Below are positions 11,258 through 19,768 of a stretch of DNA of 64,000 nucleotides, in pieces (position 1 is the stretch's first letter; every line of letters begins with the position of its first letter). Origin of the DNA: Crossiella sp. S99.2 (GTDB lineage: Bacteria > Actinomycetota > Actinomycetes > Mycobacteriales > Pseudonocardiaceae); contig NZ_JALMDK010000006.1 in NCBI RefSeq assembly GCF_023094165.1, forward strand, positions 62,001 to 126,000, given 5' to 3'. The translations under genes and the position numbers were made by a program. The notes under the pieces were generated by a model, which did not search any database, was not told the DNA's origin, and worked only from the letters and a program-made list of their open reading frames with translations.

Positions 11258-11277
11258 GCAACGAGGAGCGACCAACC

Positions 11278-12243
11278 ATGCAGCTGGCCCCCGGCCCGGT
11301 CGGCACGAAGATCATCGGACTAGGCAGTCACCAGGGCGACCGCGTGGTGACCAACCACGACCTCGCCAAGCTGGTCGACACCTCCGACGAGTGGATCCAG
11401 AGCCGGGTGGGCATCAAGACCCGCAGGCTCGCCCGCGAGGACCAGTCGCTGACCGACATGGCGGTCGAGGCGGGCAAGAAGGCCGTCGCGGACTCCGGGC
11501 TGGACCCGACCGAGATCGACACCGTCATCATCGCCACCTGCACCATGCCCACCACCATCCCCAACGCCGCGGCCCAGGTGGCCGCGCGGATCGGGATCGT
11601 CAAGGCGGGCGCCTTCGACGTGAACGCGGCCTGTGCCGGCTTCTGCTACGCCATGGCCACCGCCTCGGACCTGGTCCGCGGCGGCTCCTCCCGGTACGTG
11701 CTGGTGATCGGCGCCGAGCGCTTCACCGACTGGGTGGACTGGACGGACCGCTCCACCTGCATCATCTTCGCCGACGGCGCCGGTGCCGTGGTGGTCGGAC
11801 CCTCGGACGAACCCGCCATCGGGCCGGTGGCCTGGGAGAGCGCGGGCGGCATGGCCGAGGTGATCGGGGTGACCCCGCAGCGCTACCTCTACCAGGAGGG
11901 CCAGTCGGTCTTCCGCTGGGCCACCACGGAGAACTGGCCGGTGGCCGAGCGCGCGGTGGAACTGGCCGGGCTCAAGCTCTCCGACATCGACGCGCTGGTG
12001 CCGCACCAGGCGAACCTGCGGATCGTGGAGTCCATCGCCAAGGAACTGCGCGGTCGCGGCGCCCGGGAGGACCTGGTGGTCGCCAGGGACATCGTCACCA
12101 GCGGCAACACCTCCTCGGCCTCGATCCCGATCGCCCTGGACCACATGCGTGCGGCCGGTGAGATCAAGAGTGGCGATGTGTTGCTGCTCATTGGTTTCGG
12201 CGCCGGCCTGGTGTCCGCCGGACAGGTGGTCATCTGCCCCTGA
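11278..12243 (+). CDS. fabH: 3-oxoacyl-ACP synthase III
   Basis: Starts fatty-acid chains by condensing an acyl-CoA primer with malonyl-ACP; in this group it usually prefers branched primers. The catalytic triad is complete: C119 in NAACAGFC, H243 in VPHQANLR and N277 in TSGNTSSAS. The ATG at 11278 is chosen because GAGGAG ends 9 nt before it. An upstream GTG at 11254, overlapping the fabD stop as GTGA, would add eight residues and could start translation by coupling. The protein has 321 residues. Confidence 0.95.
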   Translation: MQLAPGPVGTKIIGLGSHQGDRVVTNHDLAKLVDTSDEWIQSRVGIKTRRLAREDQSLTDMAVEAGKKAVADSGLDPTEIDTVIIATCTMPTTIPNAAAQVAARIGIVKAGAFDVNAACAGFCYAMATASDLVRGGSSRYVLVIGAERFTDWVDWTDRSTCIIFADGAGAVVVGPSDEPAIGPVAWESAGGMAEVIGVTPQRYLYQEGQSVFRWATTENWPVAERAVELAGLKLSDIDALVPHQANLRIVESIAKELRGRGAREDLVVARDIVTSGNTSSASIPIALDHMRAAGEIKSGDVLLLIGFGAGLVSAGQVVICP

Positions 12244-12251
12244 GCACGGGG

Positions 12252-12289
12252 GCGGCAACTCAACAAGACTCCGGGGCGGCCGTTGCCGC
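12252..12289 (+). promoter_or_regulatory. Hairpin between fabH and acpP
   Basis: An 8-bp inverted repeat (GCGGCAAC 12252-12259, GTTGCCGC 12282-12289) in the 81-nt fabH-acpP gap, the only sizeable gap before fabF. It could be a processing site, a partial terminator or an mRNA stabiliser that lets acpP be made in excess. Confidence 0.45.
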
Positions 12290-12324
12290 TCTGGTCGGTG
12301 GGTAACTCGAAAGGAACAAGCTCA

Positions 12325-12567
12325 ATGGCTTCGAACGAAGAAATTCTCGAAGGTCTCGCCGAGATCATCGAAGAGGTCGCCGGTGTGGACCAGGCCGACG
12401 TCTCCGCCGACAAGTCCTTCGTGGACGACCTGGACATCGACTCGCTGTCCATGGTCGAGGTCGCGGTGCAGGCCGAGGACAAGTTCGGCGTGAAGATCCC
12501 GGACGACGAGCTGGTCAACCTGAAGACCGTCGGCGACGCGGTGAACTACATCTCGAAGAACCAATGA
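12325..12567 (+). CDS. acpP: Acyl carrier protein
   Basis: Carries growing fatty-acyl chains on a phosphopantetheine arm. The 80-residue acidic four-helix protein has its attachment serine at S40 in DIDSLSMVE. AAAGGA lies about 9 nt before the ATG. Its TGA overlaps the fabF start as ATGA, so the two are translationally coupled. Confidence 0.97.
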   Translation: MASNEEILEGLAEIIEEVAGVDQADVSADKSFVDDLDIDSLSMVEVAVQAEDKFGVKIPDDELVNLKTVGDAVNYISKNQ

Positions 12568-13790
12568 CATCTCCTGACGTTGTCGTCACCGGTCTCGGTG
12601 CGACGACTCCGCTCGGCGGCGACGTCGCGTCCACCTGGGACGCGATGCTCGCCGGGCGCAGCGGGGTCGGCGAGCTGAAGGCCGACTGGGTGGACAGGTT
12701 CGATCTGGACGTGCGCATCGCCGCCCAGCTCGCTGTCGAACCCACCGAGGTGCTGACCAGGGTCGAGGCTCGCCGCCTCGACCGGTCGGAGCAGGTCGCC
12801 CTGATCGCCGCGCGGCAAGCGTGGGCCGATGCCGGCGCACCCGAGGTCGAGCCCGAGCGGCTGGCCGTCGTGGTGGGCACCGGCATCGGGGGCGCCCTGA
12901 CCATCCTCGGTCAGGACGACATCCTGGAGACCTACGGGAAGCGCAAGGTCTCGCCCCTGACCGTCCCGATGCTCATGCCCAACGGCCCCGCGGCCGTGGT
13001 CGGGCTGGAGCTGGGGTCCAGGGCCGGGGTGCACGCTCCCGTCTCCGCCTGCGCTTCCGGCGCCGAGGCCATCGCCTGGGCGTGGCGGATGCTCAAGGCG
13101 GGCGAGTGCGACATCGTGGTCTGCGGCGGCGCCGAGGCGAGCATCTGCGCGCTGCCGGTGGCCGGGTTCTCCCAGATGCGGGCGATGAGCACGCGCAATG
13201 ACGAACCCGAACGGGCCTCCCGCCCGTTCGACACCGCCCGCGACGGGTTCGTGCTCGGGGAAGGCGCCGGGATCATGGTGCTGGAACGGGCCGAGTACGC
13301 CGCGGCGCGCGGGGCGAGGGTGTACGGGCAGCTGGCCGGGATCGGCACCAGCGCGGACGCCTACCACATCACCGCCCCGGAACCGGAGGGCAAGGGCGCC
13401 AGCCGGGCCATCACGGCCGCACTGCGCACCGGCGGGCTCACCCCCGCGGATGTGGGACATGTGAACGCGCACGCGACGTCGACCCCGGTCGGCGACGTGG
13501 CCGAGGCGGCGGCCATCCGCTCCGCCATCGGCACCCACGCCGTGGTCACCGCGCCGAAGTCCGCACTGGGTCACCTGCTGGGTGGTTCCGGTGCGGTGGA
13601 GGCGATCGCCACCGTGCTCGCGGTCCGCGACGGCGTGATCCCGCCGACGCTGAACCTGGACAACCTCGACCCCGCGGTCGGGTTGGACGTGGTGACGGGT
13701 GGACCCCGGCACGTCCGGCTGCAGGCCGCCGTGAACGACTCGTTCGGTTTCGGCGGGCACAACGTCGCACTGGCTTTCGCCTCGGTCTGA
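12564..13790 (+). CDS. fabF: 3-oxoacyl-ACP synthase II
   Basis: Elongating condensing enzyme of type II fatty-acid synthesis. The active site is complete: C163 in VSACASGAEA, H303 in NAHATSTPVGD, and K332 with H337 in PKSALGHLLGGSG. The length of 408 residues is standard. It overlaps acpP by 4 nt and is followed by a hairpin and accD. In mycobacteria the equivalent position holds kasA/kasB and accD6. Confidence 0.96.
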   Translation: MTSPDVVVTGLGATTPLGGDVASTWDAMLAGRSGVGELKADWVDRFDLDVRIAAQLAVEPTEVLTRVEARRLDRSEQVALIAARQAWADAGAPEVEPERLAVVVGTGIGGALTILGQDDILETYGKRKVSPLTVPMLMPNGPAAVVGLELGSRAGVHAPVSACASGAEAIAWAWRMLKAGECDIVVCGGAEASICALPVAGFSQMRAMSTRNDEPERASRPFDTARDGFVLGEGAGIMVLERAEYAAARGARVYGQLAGIGTSADAYHITAPEPEGKGASRAITAALRTGGLTPADVGHVNAHATSTPVGDVAEAAAIRSAIGTHAVVTAPKSALGHLLGGSGAVEAIATVLAVRDGVIPPTLNLDNLDPAVGLDVVTGGPRHVRLQAAVNDSFGFGGHNVALAFASV

Positions 13791-13796
13791 GTCTTC

Positions 13797-13819
13797 GCCC
13801 CGGTGTTGTGCCGGGGCGC
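13797..13819 (+). terminator. Hairpin between fabF and accD (terminator or attenuator)
   Basis: A perfect 8-bp stem (CGCCCCGG 13797-13804, CCGGGGCG 13812-13819) with loop tgttgtg starts 7 nt after the fabF stop. It may lower the amount of transcript reaching accD. Confidence 0.55.
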
Positions 13820-13877
13820 CCTCAGACCGGGGCGTCAGCCTCCTCCTGCCTGTCCCGCACCTCTCGAGGAGCGTTTG

Positions 13878-15299
13878 ATGACGGCATTGGCGACCAGGAC
13901 TGACCAACCCATCGACCACACGGGGCTCGATCCCCGTTCTCCCGAGCTACGGCTGAGCCGCCTGCTCGACGACGGCGCCATGACGGCGCTGCACCCGCCC
14001 GACGACAGCGGCGTGCACACCGTGCGCGGCCGGGTCGAGGGCGCCACGGTGATCGCCTTCTGCACCGACGCCGCGCGGCTGGGCGGCGCGATGGGCACCG
14101 CGGGCTGCGCGCACCTGGTGACGGCCATCGACACCGCGCTGCGCGAACGGATCCCGATCATCGGCCTGTGGCACTCCGGCGGCGCGCGGCTGGCCGAGGG
14201 AGTGGCCGCGCTGGACGCGGTCGGCCAGGTCTTCGCGGCCATCGTCCGCGCCTCCGGCAAGGTCCCGCAGATCTCGGTGGTGCTCGGCCCGGCGGCCGGC
14301 GGCGCTGCCTACGGTCCCGCGCTCACCGACGTGGTGATCATGGCCGAGGCCGGCCGGGTGTTCGTGACCGGCCCGGAGGTGGTGCGCAGCGTCACCGGCG
14401 AGCGGATCGAGATGGCCGCGCTCGGCGGTCCCGAAGCGCACGGCGAGAAGTCCGGCGTGGCGCACATCGTGGCCACCGACGAAGCCGACGCCTGCGCCCG
14501 CGCCCGGCGGATCACCGCCTTGTTCGCCCGGCCCGGCCTGTTCGACCCGCACGCGGTGCGCGCCGAGCAGGACCTGGCCGCGCTGCTGCCCGAGCGGCCG
14601 CAACGCGCCTACGACGTGCGCCCGCTGGTGCGTGAGCTGTTGGACAGCGTCGAGGAACTCCAGCCCAGGTGGGCGGCCAATGTGGTGACCGGCCTGGGCA
14701 GGCTCGGCGGCCGCACTGTCGGCGTGCTGGCGAACAACCCGATCCGGATGGGCGGCTGCCTGGACTCGGCCGGTGCGGAGAAGGCGGCCCGCTTCGTCCG
14801 GCTCTGCGACGCCTTCGGGGTGCCGCTGCTGGTGCTGGTGGACGTGCCCGGCTACCTGCCGGGGGTGAGCCAGGAGTGGGAGGGCGTGGTCCGCCGCGGC
14901 GCGAAACTGTTGCACGCCTTCGCCGAGGCCGTCATCCCCCGGGTCACCCTGATCACCCGCAAGGCCTACGGCGGCGCCTACATCGCGATGAACTCCCGTG
15001 CCCTGGGCGCCACCGCCGTCTTCGCCTGGCCGACGGCCGAGGTCGCGGTGATGGGCGCCACGGCCGCGGTGGACGTGCTGCACCGGCGTCGGCTGGCGGC
15101 CGTCCCGGAGGCGGAGCGGGCGGAGCTGCGGGCGGAGCTGGCGCGGGAGCACGAGCGGGTCGCGGGCGGGGTGGCGCGCGCGGTGGAGCTGGGGGTGGTG
15201 GACGAGGTGATCGAGCCCCGGCACACCCGGCGGAGGCTGGCCGAGGCGCTGGCGAGGGCGGTGGCCGGGCGCGGCGCGCACGGCAACATCCCGCTGTAG
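13878..15299 (+). CDS. Acyl-CoA carboxylase carboxyltransferase (beta) subunit, AccD6-like
   Basis: Carboxyltransferase subunit that moves CO2 from carboxybiotin to acetyl- or propionyl-CoA, supplying malonyl-CoA to the adjacent synthase. The 473-residue chain has both crotonase-like halves: the N half with GLWHSGGARLAEG and GPAAGGAAYGPALTD, and the C half with GGCLDSAGAEKAARF, DVPGYLPG and RKAYGGAYIAMNS. GAGGAG lies 7 nt before the ATG at 13878. Placement after fabF matches mycobacterial accD6. The biotinylated alpha subunit is not in the window. Confidence 0.9.
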   Translation: MTALATRTDQPIDHTGLDPRSPELRLSRLLDDGAMTALHPPDDSGVHTVRGRVEGATVIAFCTDAARLGGAMGTAGCAHLVTAIDTALRERIPIIGLWHSGGARLAEGVAALDAVGQVFAAIVRASGKVPQISVVLGPAAGGAAYGPALTDVVIMAEAGRVFVTGPEVVRSVTGERIEMAALGGPEAHGEKSGVAHIVATDEADACARARRITALFARPGLFDPHAVRAEQDLAALLPERPQRAYDVRPLVRELLDSVEELQPRWAANVVTGLGRLGGRTVGVLANNPIRMGGCLDSAGAEKAARFVRLCDAFGVPLLVLVDVPGYLPGVSQEWEGVVRRGAKLLHAFAEAVIPRVTLITRKAYGGAYIAMNSRALGATAVFAWPTAEVAVMGATAAVDVLHRRRLAAVPEAERAELRAELAREHERVAGGVARAVELGVVDEVIEPRHTRRRLAEALARAVAGRGAHGNIPL

Positions 15300-15306
15300 T
15301 GCGTGT

Positions 15307-15882
15307 TCAGCAGGCCGAGACGATGGTGCTCAGCGGCGAGCCCTTGTCGATGCGCAGCGTGCGGCCCTCGACGGCGAGCTGGTAGGTGGCCCGCCACCGG
15401 TTGCAGTCCGAGCGGGCGTCCGGCGGGGACTTGGCCGGGTCCTGGGTGCTGGTGAAGGTCAGCATGATCCGCAGGGTGCCGCCGGGTGAGTTGATCACCC
15501 GGCGGACCAGGATGCTGCCGTCCTTGGTGGTGGCGTAGTCGGCGTTCCAGACCGCGCGCTGGGTCTCCTGGGAGACCTTGGCGGTGACGTGTGCGCGCCA
15601 CTGGTCGAAGTTGCGGCTGTTGATCGCCTCGAAGTAGCCGGTGAGCAGGCTCTTGATGGCCGGGGCGTCCGGGTGCGCGCTGGCGTCCGGGGTGAACTCC
15701 ACTGTGGACGGTCCGGGTTCCTGCTCCCGTGGCCGCGCCGAAGTGCTGTCGATGACCGCGCGCACCTCGGGGTCGGCACCCGCGGTGGGGTAGGCCTGAC
15801 GCAGGGTCAGCCCGATCGACACCGCGCCGAGCAGCACCAGCCCGACGAGAAACAGCGGCCAGAACCGCCGCAGCCCACTCAC
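15307..15882 (-). CDS. Membrane-anchored protein of unknown function
   Basis: A protein of about 191 residues with one N-terminal hydrophobic helix (FWPLFLVGLVLLGAVSIGLTL) and an outside domain of about 165 residues. That domain has a predicted alpha+beta pattern (IKSLLTGYFEAINSRNFDQWRAHVT, WNADYATTKDG), resembling NTF2-like folds such as those in Mce-associated proteins. That likeness is an inference. The GTG at 15882 is chosen; a TTG at 15903 would add seven residues. It converges with accD, with 7 nt between stops. Confidence 0.7.
   Translation of the reverse strand: MSGLRRFWPLFLVGLVLLGAVSIGLTLRQAYPTAGADPEVRAVIDSTSARPREQEPGPSTVEFTPDASAHPDAPAIKSLLTGYFEAINSRNFDQWRAHVTAKVSQETQRAVWNADYATTKDGSILVRRVINSPGGTLRIMLTFTSTQDPAKSPPDARSDCNRWRATYQLAVEGRTLRIDKGSPLSTIVSAC
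15697..15709 (+). repeat. Variant copy (CTCCACTGTGGAC) of the 13-bp quasi-palindrome
   Basis: Differs from GTCCACTGTGGAC only at the first base. It lies in the coding region of the 15307-15882 gene and keeps the same orientation as the exact copies. Confidence 0.45.
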
Positions 15883-15912
15883 CCCACCAGGGTGCCATAC
15901 CAAGTGAGCTGT

Positions 15913-16416
15913 TCAGCCCACCCGGTGCAGCCAGGTCACCGGCGCGCCGTCGCCTGCCCGGCGGAACGGCTCCAGCGCGTCGTCCCAGGCCGCGCCGAGC
16001 AGCTCGCCCAGGCGGTGGGTCATGGCCTCGGCGGCGCGGTTGGCCGCCATCAGGGTGCGCAGCTGGTCCTCGGTGACCATGATGTCGCCGTTGGCGCTGG
16101 TGCGGGCTCGCCACAGGCCCAGGCCAGGGACGTGGCAGAACCGCTCGCCGTCCACGCCCGCACTGGGTTCCTCGGTGACCTCGAAGCGCAGCATTGGCCA
16201 GGCCCGCAGCGCGGACACCAGCGACGCGCCGGTGCCGGCATCGCCGGTCCAGGCGCATTCGGCGCGCAGCTGTCCTGGCGCCGCCGGCTGGGCGGTCCAT
16301 TTCAGATCGGCCCGGCCACCAAGGGTGCCCGAGATCGCCCACTCGACGTGCGGACAGACCGCAGACGGCGACGAGTGGACGTAGACAACGCCACCGGTGC
16401 ATCCCCGTGCGCTCAC
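15913..16416 (-). CDS. DUF3145 family protein
   Basis: A 167-residue soluble protein matching the actinobacterial DUF3145 family by its VVYVHSSPSAVCPHVEWAI start and a conserved aromatic-rich core (WTAQPAAPGQLRAECAWTG). The family's function is unknown. It is widespread in actinobacteria and is often found beside the fab genes, as here, which suggests a link to lipid synthesis. The start is GTG with GGAGGT 6 nt upstream. It is divergent from the next plus-strand gene. Confidence 0.85.
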   Translation of the reverse strand: MSARGCTGGVVYVHSSPSAVCPHVEWAISGTLGGRADLKWTAQPAAPGQLRAECAWTGDAGTGASLVSALRAWPMLRFEVTEEPSAGVDGERFCHVPGLGLWRARTSANGDIMVTEDQLRTLMAANRAAEAMTHRLGELLGAAWDDALEPFRRAGDGAPVTWLHRVG

Positions 16417-16719
16417 TGCTGACCTCCGCTACTCGACGAGGGACGTCTTCCCCGCGTTCCTCGTCTTGTGCAACGGACGGTGCGTCGTGACTTTCCGGCG
16501 ATCACCCGTGCGGTCATTCTGCCCTGCGCGACCGCCAATGCGCCAGAAGAACCAACCGACACCCCGATCAGTGTCACCCAGCCGGGGGCGTTCACCCAGT
16601 GTGTTCGGCTACTGACCGCGAATTGGGTGGTTGCCCGTAACCCACGGGGGGACTCCCGCTACGGTTTGAGCCGACCGGAGCAACCGGGACGGGACGAGTC
16701 ACGCGCGGAGGTGTTGGGC
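16417..16719. other. 303-bp divergent intergenic region
   Basis: Lies between the divergent DUF3145 gene and the 16720 gene. Reading frames here have no ribosome binding site or family match. It should contain promoters for both sides, but no clear hexamer pair or operator is visible. Confidence 0.4.
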
Positions 16720-18033
16720 GTGCGGTTGGTGCGGCTCGGTGACGATCCCTCCGCCCGGGTGGAGGGCGTGGAAGCCGATATGCGCGCCGCGCTGTCGACC
16801 TGGGGCGCCGGGACCGACCTGGCCGGCGGGATCGCGCTGCTGGACTGCACACCGCCGGGCAGTCTGCGGCCGCTGGACGCGGTGATCGTGCTGCCCCGCG
16901 GGGTGATCGTGGTGGTCGGGGTCGACCTGCCCGGTCCGGCGATGAAGCTGGAAGCCCCGTTGCAGGGGCAGTGGAAGGTCGACGGCTGGCCGCTGATCCG
17001 GGACGACGGGCTGCTCAACCCGGCGGTGGAGGCGCTGACCGCGGCCTCCGCGCTGACCCAGCGCCTGCAGGCGGAGCGGATCGAGCCGTTACCCGTGTCC
17101 ACCATCGTGGCGGTCGGACCGTATGTCGCCCAGGTGTTGCAGCCCACCGGGGACCTGCACCGCGGGGTCCGGGTGCTGCACCCGGCGCCGACCGCGATGC
17201 TGGCCGCGGTCAAGGAGTTGTCCACCTACGAACGTCCGTGCACCGCCGAGGCCGCCCGGCGGCTGCTGTCCAGTGTGGACCGGCGCACCGCCACGCTGAC
17301 CGCCGGTGAGCTGGTCGCGGAGGGTTTCGCCGATTCGGTGAGTCCGGATCTGGCCAGTGCCAGCACCATGCTCATCCCCCGCTTCACCGCCGACGGCCGC
17401 CCAGCGCCGCCGCGCCCCGCCACGCCCCGCCCGAAGAAGCGCCAGCCGTGGCTGCCGCTGGCGGGGCTAGCCCTGGCCGGGCTGGCGCTGGTGTTGCTGA
17501 TCGCCACCGTGGCCCAGTCCTGTAGCGGTGAACCGGCCAGGCCCGAGGGCGGCGGCGCGGTGTCCTCGTTGCGCAGCGCGGAGCCACCGGAGTCCACTGT
17601 GGACGGTCTGGACTTCGTGCCGCGCGGCTCCTCCCGGGAGGCCGACTGCGGGCCGAGGGCCTACGGCCAGTTGCAGCAGTGGCTGCGGGAGAACCCGTGC
17701 ACCGCGCTGGTGCGCAGCCTGTTCGAGGTCAACGAGGAGCGCAAGGCCGCGGTGTCGGTGGTGGTGGTCAGTTTCGCCGACGCGGTGCAGGCGCAGCGCT
17801 TCCAGGTACTGGCCGATGACGAGCAGAGCGGCGGGGTGAACGAGCTGCTGCGCGAGGGCCGGAGCTGGCCGGGCGGGCCGAGTTCGTTCGCGCCCGCGGT
17901 GGCCTCCACCTCGCGCGATGGCACCAGGGTGCGGATCGTGCGCGCGGTGTGGGTGGGCCAGGAGACCAAGCAGACCGATGTGGTGCTGCAGGGCATCGCC
18001 GAGCGCGCGCTGCGGCTGCCGCTGCCCGGTTAA
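16720..18033 (+). CDS. Single-pass membrane protein with an NERD-like N-terminal region
   Basis: A 437-residue protein of unknown role. The cytosolic N-terminal part contains LDAVIVLPRGVIVVVGVDLPG followed by GQWKVDGWPLI. This pattern resembles the nuclease-related NERD fold (a P-DAVVV-GVFV-D/E...G-W run), but the catalytic residues are not all evident. A Pro/Arg linker leads to one membrane helix (LPLAGLALAGLALVLLIATVAQS) and an outside domain of about 170 residues with Cys pairs (SREADCGPRAYGQ, ENPCTALVRS). The GTG at 16720 is chosen because GGAGG ends 8 nt before it; GTG 16711 is the alternative. It converges with ccdA. Confidence 0.7.
   Translation: MRLVRLGDDPSARVEGVEADMRAALSTWGAGTDLAGGIALLDCTPPGSLRPLDAVIVLPRGVIVVVGVDLPGPAMKLEAPLQGQWKVDGWPLIRDDGLLNPAVEALTAASALTQRLQAERIEPLPVSTIVAVGPYVAQVLQPTGDLHRGVRVLHPAPTAMLAAVKELSTYERPCTAEAARRLLSSVDRRTATLTAGELVAEGFADSVSPDLASASTMLIPRFTADGRPAPPRPATPRPKKRQPWLPLAGLALAGLALVLLIATVAQSCSGEPARPEGGGAVSSLRSAEPPESTVDGLDFVPRGSSREADCGPRAYGQLQQWLRENPCTALVRSLFEVNEERKAAVSVVVVSFADAVQAQRFQVLADDEQSGGVNELLREGRSWPGGPSSFAPAVASTSRDGTRVRIVRAVWVGQETKQTDVVLQGIAERALRLPLPG
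17592..17604 (+). repeat. Oriented quasi-palindrome GTCCACTGTGGAC, copy 2
   Basis: Exact 13-mer in the coding region of the NERD-like membrane protein, central T on the plus strand. A near copy, GTCCAGTGTGGAC, lies at about 17269-17281 in the same gene. Confidence 0.6.
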
Positions 18034-18042
18034 CGACGCGGG

Positions 18043-18855
18043 TCAGCGGCGCAGGCGGCGGATCAGCACGAAGGAGGCCACCGCCAGCACCGGGGCCAGC
18101 ACCAGCAGGTCCGGCACCCCGGCGGCGAACTCGCCAGCGCGTTCGGCCAGCGCGGATTCGGTGTCCACGCTGACGATCCCGGGCAGCGCGGCGGTGCCGT
18201 CGGTGACCAGGAACAGCACGCCGATGCCGATGAACAGCAGTCCGGCCACCAGGTTCAGCGAGTGCAGGCGGAGGCGGCCGAGGCTGATCTCCCGGCCACG
18301 CAACCAGGTCCGCTCGCCCAGTTTGAACCGGTCCCACAGCGCGGCCAGTGCGAACAGCGGCAGCACCATGCCCAGGCCGTAGACCGCGAGCAGGGCCGCG
18401 CCGTAGCCGGGATCGCCACCGGCTGCGGCCATGGTGAGCACGCCGCCGAGGATCGGGCCGGAGCAGAACCCGGCCAGGCCGTAGGTCGCGCCGAGGACGA
18501 ACACCGAGGCGGCCGAGGAGATCCTGGTGGTGGCCGCGAAGCGCTGGGACAGCCCGGAGCCGAAGCCGCGGCCGACGAGCTGGGCCAGGCCGAAACCGAT
18601 CAGCAGCACCGCGGCCACCGTGATCACCGTCTGCCGGTGCGCGGTGAGCAGGCCGCCGAGGCTGGCCGCGGCCGCACCGAGGGGCACCAGGGTGGTGGCC
18701 AGGCCGAGGTAGAACACGCCGGTGCGGGCCAGCAGCCGGGCCGGGCGGCCGAAGGCGTAGGCGAAGAAGGCGGGCAGCAGCAACGCCGAGCAGGGGCTGG
18801 CCAGCGCGAGCGCGCCGCCGAGCAGCGCGCCCAGGTAGCCGAGCTGGCCGGTCAC
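18043..18855 (-). CDS. ccdA: Cytochrome c biogenesis/thiol-disulfide transmembrane protein CcdA
   Basis: Moves reducing equivalents from cytosolic thioredoxin across the membrane. The 270-residue protein has six or seven hydrophobic helices and the two family cysteines, C22 in ASPCSALLLP and C131 in AGFCSGPIL. Its ATG overlaps the stop of the DsbA-like gene by 4 nt, so the pair forms one redox unit in which CcdA could reduce the extracytoplasmic thioredoxin-fold partner. Confidence 0.92.
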   Translation of the reverse strand: MTGQLGYLGALLGGALALASPCSALLLPAFFAYAFGRPARLLARTGVFYLGLATTLVPLGAAAASLGGLLTAHRQTVITVAAVLLIGFGLAQLVGRGFGSGLSQRFAATTRISSAASVFVLGATYGLAGFCSGPILGGVLTMAAAGGDPGYGAALLAVYGLGMVLPLFALAALWDRFKLGERTWLRGREISLGRLRLHSLNLVAGLLFIGIGVLFLVTDGTAALPGIVSVDTESALAERAGEFAAGVPDLLVLAPVLAVASFVLIRRLRR

Positions 18856-19631
18856 TTCTTGGCGGCCTGCTCGATCAGCCGGACGAAGGTCTCCAGTGGC
18901 TGGGCGCCGACCACCGCGCGGCCGTTGATCAGGAAGGCCGGTGTGCTGGTCAGGCCCATCTCCTGGCTCTCCGCGGCGTCGGTGCGGATTTCCTGGCGCA
19001 GCACCGGATCGGCCAGGTCGCGCTCGAACTTGGCCATATCGGCCACGCCGGAGCGGCGGGCCAGGTCACGCAGCCGGTCCGGGCCGAACTCGGCGTGCCC
19101 GGAGCGCGGGGCCTCGGCGAAGGCCAGTTCGTGGAACGGCCAGAACCTGCCCTGCCGGGCGGCGGCGCGGGCGGCCACCGCGGCGGCCTCGGACTCCGCG
19201 CCGAACATCGGCAGGTCCCGCCACTCGATCCGGAGCAGGCCCTGGTCTACGTAGCGGCGCACGAGTTCGGGGCGGGTGTCGGTGCTGAACTTGGCGCAGT
19301 ACGGGCAGCGGTAGTCGGCGTACTCCACCATGACCACCGGCGCGTCCACCCGGCCCTTGGCATACGGGTCGCCCTCGCGGCGGCGGGTGAACCGGGAGTC
19401 AAGTTGCCGGGCGGCTGCGTCCATCTGACTTTGGTTGGGCGTCTGCGGCGCGGCGGTGTCGGAGGCGGTGGGCGCTGGCGCGTCGGCCGTCGGGGTGTCG
19501 CCGCCGGTGCGGCCCAGGGCTAGGTAGGCGAGCAGCACCCCGGCCACCACGACGATCGCGGGCAGCGCGAGCTGCCAGGCCGGGCGTGCGGCGGACTGGG
19601 TTTCCGGCTGGTCGGGCTGCGGCTGGCTCAT
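18852..19631 (-). CDS. Membrane-anchored DsbA-like thiol-disulfide oxidoreductase
   Basis: A 259-residue protein with an N-terminal membrane anchor (WQLALPAIVVVAGVLLAYLAL), a Pro/Thr linker and a DsbA/DSBA_thioredoxin_4 domain outside the cell. The active site is CPYC (C109, C112 in ADYRCPYCAKF) and the cis-proline loop is TSTPAFLING. It is probably an oxidase or isomerase for exported proteins, coupled to ccdA by a 4-nt overlap. Confidence 0.92.
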   Translation of the reverse strand: MSQPQPDQPETQSAARPAWQLALPAIVVVAGVLLAYLALGRTGGDTPTADAPAPTASDTAAPQTPNQSQMDAAARQLDSRFTRRREGDPYAKGRVDAPVVMVEYADYRCPYCAKFSTDTRPELVRRYVDQGLLRIEWRDLPMFGAESEAAAVAARAAARQGRFWPFHELAFAEAPRSGHAEFGPDRLRDLARRSGVADMAKFERDLADPVLRQEIRTDAAESQEMGLTSTPAFLINGRAVVGAQPLETFVRLIEQAAKK

Positions 19632-19768
19632 CGTCTGACACCGTATCGGCGCGCGGCGGACCGACCAAAGGTGGTGTCAGCCCCCCTACCTTTGGGGGAG
19701 CTGCCCCTGAGTCGACTCGGGAGTCCACCCCATGGCCGCGGCGGGCCCGGCCCGCGAGGCTTTTTCCC

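Noticed and set aside
11077..11277. Longer FabH start inside fabD
   Set aside because: The extension is a shadow of fabD; the GAGGAG site and family length support the ATG at 11278.
19709..19718. Perfect palindrome GAGTCGACTC upstream of the acyltransferase
   Set aside because: Single short copy without a partner site or regulator nearby; could be chance.
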